DNA of 25,421 bases from the NCBI GenBank assembly GCA_027349615.1, contig DAIEML010000005.1, forward strand, positions 1 to 25,421, read 5' to 3'. Of this stretch, positions 23,086-25,421 are shown piece by piece. Within the stretch, counting starts at the first letter, position 1; every line of letters begins with the position of its first letter. The position numbers and the translations under genes were made by a program. The notes beneath the pieces were generated by a model. That model was not told the origin of the DNA. It saw only the letters and a program-made list of their open reading frames with translations, and searched no databases. Origin of the DNA: Ignavibacteriales bacterium. GTDB taxonomy: Bacteria; Bacteroidota; Ignavibacteria; Ignavibacteriales; Ignavibacteriaceae.

Positions 23086-23664
23086 ATGTTTAGATTTCTT
23101 CAATATACTTTTAGAAGTTTCATTTTTATAGCTTTTCTATTTTTAATAATCTTACCCGAAAGTAAAATTTATTCCCAAACAAAAAATAAAAGTGAGAAAA
23201 TGGAAATTAAAATCTACAGTTCAGCGTTTAAGGAAGGCGGATTTATTCCTTCCAAATATACTTGTGAAGGAGCTAATATTTCCCCACAGATTCATTGGAA
23301 TGATATTCCCAAAGACGTAAAATCATTTGCATTAATTGTTGATGATCCGGATGCGCCAGGCGGAGATTTTGTGCATTGGATTATTTATAACATTCCCGGC
23401 AATGTTAAAGAACTTCACGAAGATGTTACTCCATCCAGAAATATTCCAGAAGAAGTTATGCTTGGAACAAATGGTTTTGGAAGAATTGGTTATGGCGGAC
23501 CTTGCCCGCCTTCAGGAAAACCACATCGATATTTCTTTAAGCTTTATGCTTTAAATACAATACTTCATCATGTTGAATCCGGAGTAACAAAGCAGCAGCT
23601 TTTAAAAGCTATGGAAGGCCATATTATTGCTGAAGGATTATTGATGGGTAAGTATCAACGATAA
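23086..23664 (+). CDS. YbhB/YbcL-type PEBP (Raf-kinase-inhibitor-like) protein, exported
   Basis: A 192-aa protein. Residues 1-30 form a signal peptide that appears to be cut before Gln (KIYS then QTK). The PEBP domain (about 39-192) starts MEIKIYSSAFKEGGFIPSKYTCEG, and the ligand-pocket blocks are DDPDAPGGDFVHWIIYNIP (86-104) and YGGPCPPSGKPHRYFFKLYAL, all as in bacterial YbhB. The internal Met39 could be the start of a cytoplasmic form, as in E. coli YbhB, but the upstream segment is a coherent signal peptide, so the longer form is preferred. PEBPs bind phosphate-like anions; the bacterial function is not settled. Monocistronic by position. Confidence 0.93.
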   Translation: MFRFLQYTFRSFIFIAFLFLIILPESKIYSQTKNKSEKMEIKIYSSAFKEGGFIPSKYTCEGANISPQIHWNDIPKDVKSFALIVDDPDAPGGDFVHWIIYNIPGNVKELHEDVTPSRNIPEEVMLGTNGFGRIGYGGPCPPSGKPHRYFFKLYALNTILHHVESGVTKQQLLKAMEGHIIAEGLLMGKYQR

Positions 23665-23900
23665 GTTATTTACCTTGGTTATTTATTCTTAACTCAAAAC
23701 AATTTTGCATTTATCAGAATAATTAATTCGGAATAGAATTATTTATCCCTCTTTCAATTTCATATAAAATTTATCACCCCAAATGCAAGAAAATTCTTAT
23801 TAAAAAAATCATTTTAACTTTCATTCTGTATATCTATTAATTTGTATAAGTTTTATTTGATTACAAATTTATTTGATTTAGAATAACCTTCGAGGGAAAT

Positions 23901-25130
23901 ATGACAGTTCATTCTTCATTGGATGTGCAAAAGAAAAATAGAATTGAATCTATTGATGTTTTGAGAGGTTTAACAATATTCATTATGATTTTCGTTAATG
24001 ATCTTGCATCGGTAAAAGGAATTCCTTGGTGGATGGAACACATGCCGGAAAATGCTGACGGAATGACTTTCGTTGATGTTGTATTTCCAGCTTTCTTATT
24101 TATTGTGGGAATGTCAATTCCTTTTTCCATTAACAAAAGAATTTCAAATGGGGAAAAATTAATTAGCATTTGGAAACATATTTTAATTAGAAGTGCTGCA
24201 TTATTAATTCTTGGAATTATGATGGTAAATATATCAAGCTTAAATTCTTCAGTAGTTGGAATGAGTCATTCTGTTTGGATGCTTTTGGTTTTTATCGGAG
24301 CAATTTTAACTTGGAATCAATATCCAAAAGCTGATGGCCAAAAGAAAAATATTTTTACTTCGCTTAAAATGTTAGGGATTATTTTATTGATTTATCTTGC
24401 TTTTATTTTCAGAAGTGGACAGCCGGATAATTTAGGTTGGTTTCAAACTAAATGGTGGGGAATTCTCGGCTTGATTGGTTGGGCATATTTTTTCTCAAGC
24501 GCAGTTTATTTAATATTTAGAAAACATACATCCGGTATCATTGGAATGTTTGTAATTTTTATACTTCTTTATATTGGAGATAAATCCGGAGCTTTAGGAA
24601 ATTTTTATTCTCAAAACATTAGAGATTATTTTTGGTTAGGCGGCCACATCGGCGCACATACAGCAATAGCGCTTTCCGGTATTATTGTTTCTCTTCTTTT
24701 CTTAGAAAATTCTCCGACTAAAACTTCAAAAGAAAAAATTTTATGGATAATCTTGTTTGCTGTAATGATGTTCGCTGCTGGATTTTTACTTCGCCCGTTA
24801 TATGGAATTTCTAAAATATATGCAACTCCAACCTGGTCGCTTTATTCTGCGGCAATTTGTTCAGTCATATATGCTTTTCTATATTGGTTAGTCGATGTAA
24901 AAAATAAAATTAGCTGGGCAAATTTTTTAAAACCAGCCGGAACAAATCCATTATTAGCTTATCTCCTGCCGGATATATTCTACTCCATACTTTGGATCTT
25001 CGGAATTAATTTTCTTTCAGAATATTTTGGGTATGGAATTGTAGGTATTATAAGATCTCTGATATTTTCATTAATAATGCTGGCACTTACAGCCTTGTTA
25101 AATAAATTAAATATTCGGCTTCATTTATAA
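23901..25130 (+). CDS. DUF5009/HGSNAT-like membrane acyltransferase
   Basis: A 409-aa integral membrane protein. RIESIDVLRGLTIFIMIFVNDLA (15-37) and FVDVVFPAFLFIVGMSIPFSI (56-76) are the signature of the family that includes human heparan-alpha-glucosaminide N-acetyltransferase and bacterial DUF1624/DUF5009/YeiB proteins. These transfer acetyl groups across a membrane to sugars. About 10-11 hydrophobic segments follow. HIGAHTAIALSGIIVS (249-264) holds the likely active-site His region, and LKPAGTNPLLAYLLPDIFY (344-362) is also family-typical. The acceptor is not known; cell-wall or capsule sugars are likely. GAGGG stands 7 bases before the ATG. The stop is 2 bases from that of the convergent CBS gene, with no terminator hairpin between. 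Confidence 0.9.
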   Translation: MTVHSSLDVQKKNRIESIDVLRGLTIFIMIFVNDLASVKGIPWWMEHMPENADGMTFVDVVFPAFLFIVGMSIPFSINKRISNGEKLISIWKHILIRSAALLILGIMMVNISSLNSSVVGMSHSVWMLLVFIGAILTWNQYPKADGQKKNIFTSLKMLGIILLIYLAFIFRSGQPDNLGWFQTKWWGILGLIGWAYFFSSAVYLIFRKHTSGIIGMFVIFILLYIGDKSGALGNFYSQNIRDYFWLGGHIGAHTAIALSGIIVSLLFLENSPTKTSKEKILWIILFAVMMFAAGFLLRPLYGISKIYATPTWSLYSAAICSVIYAFLYWLVDVKNKISWANFLKPAGTNPLLAYLLPDIFYSILWIFGINFLSEYFGYGIVGIIRSLIFSLIMLALTALLNKLNIRLHL

Positions 25131-25132
25131 AA

Positions 25133-25421
25133 TTAATTTGGAACTCCGGTTATATAATGCACAAGCTGATCAATTAGGAATTCTTTATCTTCAATTACTG
25201 CTTTAACAACATCGCCGATCGAAATTATTCCTACAAGTCTGCCGTTCTCAATTACCGGCAAATGCCTTATTCTTTTGTTTATCATTAAGGCCATACATTC
25301 TTCAACACTCAATGTTGTATTAACATAAATAACTTTTGTAGACATTATTTCTTTTACTTTAATTTCTTTTGAGTGCTTTCCTTTTAAAATAACCTTTCGG
25401 GCATAATCACGTTCAGACATT
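25133..25421 (-). CDS. Two-CBS-domain protein, N-terminus beyond the window
   Basis: Ninety-six codons are visible, open to the right edge. S-E-R-D-Y-A-R-K-V is the end of a first CBS domain (usually preceded by GI-F/L-T/S). The second CBS domain follows: VKEIMSTKVIYVNTTLSVEECMALM, then IRHLPVIENGRLVGIISIGDVVKAVI. Its end, FLIDQLVHYITG, is typical of the common stand-alone CBS-pair protein of about 140 aa. CBS pairs bind adenosyl ligands (AMP, ATP, SAM) as energy sensors. The Met at 25420 is probably internal, because a start there would cut the first domain in half; the true start should lie about 45 codons outside the window. Confidence 0.88.
   Translation of the reverse strand, partial: MSERDYARKVILKGKHSKEIKVKEIMSTKVIYVNTTLSVEECMALMINKRIRHLPVIENGRLVGIISIGDVVKAVIEDKEFLIDQLVHYITGVPN

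Noticed and set aside
1..25421. tRNA, rRNA, riboswitch, insertion sequence or CRISPR features
   Set aside because: No cloverleaf, conserved riboswitch core, transposase or regularly spaced direct repeats could be recognised by eye; a covariance-model search would be the decisive test.

Overview
The window is AT-rich (roughly one third G+C by eye), densely coded and without RNA genes, insertion sequences, CRISPR repeats or phage genes. It looks like chromosome from a free-living Gram-negative bacterium of the Bacteroidota/Chlorobi/Ignavibacteriota group, most likely an Ignavibacteria-like lineage. The reasons are the base composition, an outer-membrane-type beta-barrel, a lipoprotein, and at least five predicted secreted proteins whose signal peptide appears to end just before Gln, a habit of that group. 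The taxonomic call is inference; no marker gene is present.

Layout. 1-3504 (+): the C-terminal part of a GT39-type membrane glycosyltransferase, an overlapping HAD phosphatase with a TTG start, a CDF metal exporter and a small VOC protein. 3656-6857 (+): a secreted two-repeat lipocalin-like protein, an sdpR/sdpI-like repressor plus membrane protein pair whose operator overlaps the start codon, and a secreted alpha/beta hydrolase. This is closed by a strong bidirectional terminator facing a minus-strand CHRD protein (6900-7364). 7539-8243 (+): an AlkD-like DNA alkylation repair protein.

8275-13927 is the most interesting part: a self-contained sigma-54 island. A histidine kinase and an NtrC-type sigma-54 activator (minus strand, overlapping by 4 bases) are flanked by two plus-strand transcription units. 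One encodes a 93-aa secreted protein with an Asp/Gly calcium-loop motif plus an outer-membrane barrel. The other encodes a 137-aa secreted protein with two such loops and a Gly-Thr-Gly-rich tail. I can read a -24/-12 sigma-54 promoter in front of each of the three transcription units. Copies of one dyad (TTCGAC-N6-GTCG type) lie about 75-103 bp upstream of each. The pair of dyads between the kinase operon and the 137-aa gene sits almost exactly midway between two divergent sigma-54 promoters. This suggests a closed, autoregulated envelope-stress or ion-sensing circuit.

14085-17502 (+): an RsiV-like DUF3298 protein, a VOC dioxygenase-like protein, a MarR-GNAT fusion regulator and an NADPH-dependent FMN reductase. 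17514-22487 (-): a lipoprotein of unknown function, a SAM methyltransferase, a beta-CASP metallo-beta-lactamase-fold nuclease (these three tightly packed), an MFS exporter, and a paralogue of the lipocalin-like protein. 22488-23085 is a 598-base gap that holds one plausible 37-aa membrane microprotein gene on the minus strand and otherwise nothing I recognise. 23086-25421: a PEBP/YbhB-like protein, a DUF5009/HGSNAT-like membrane acyltransferase, and the C-terminal part of a two-CBS-domain protein running off the right edge.
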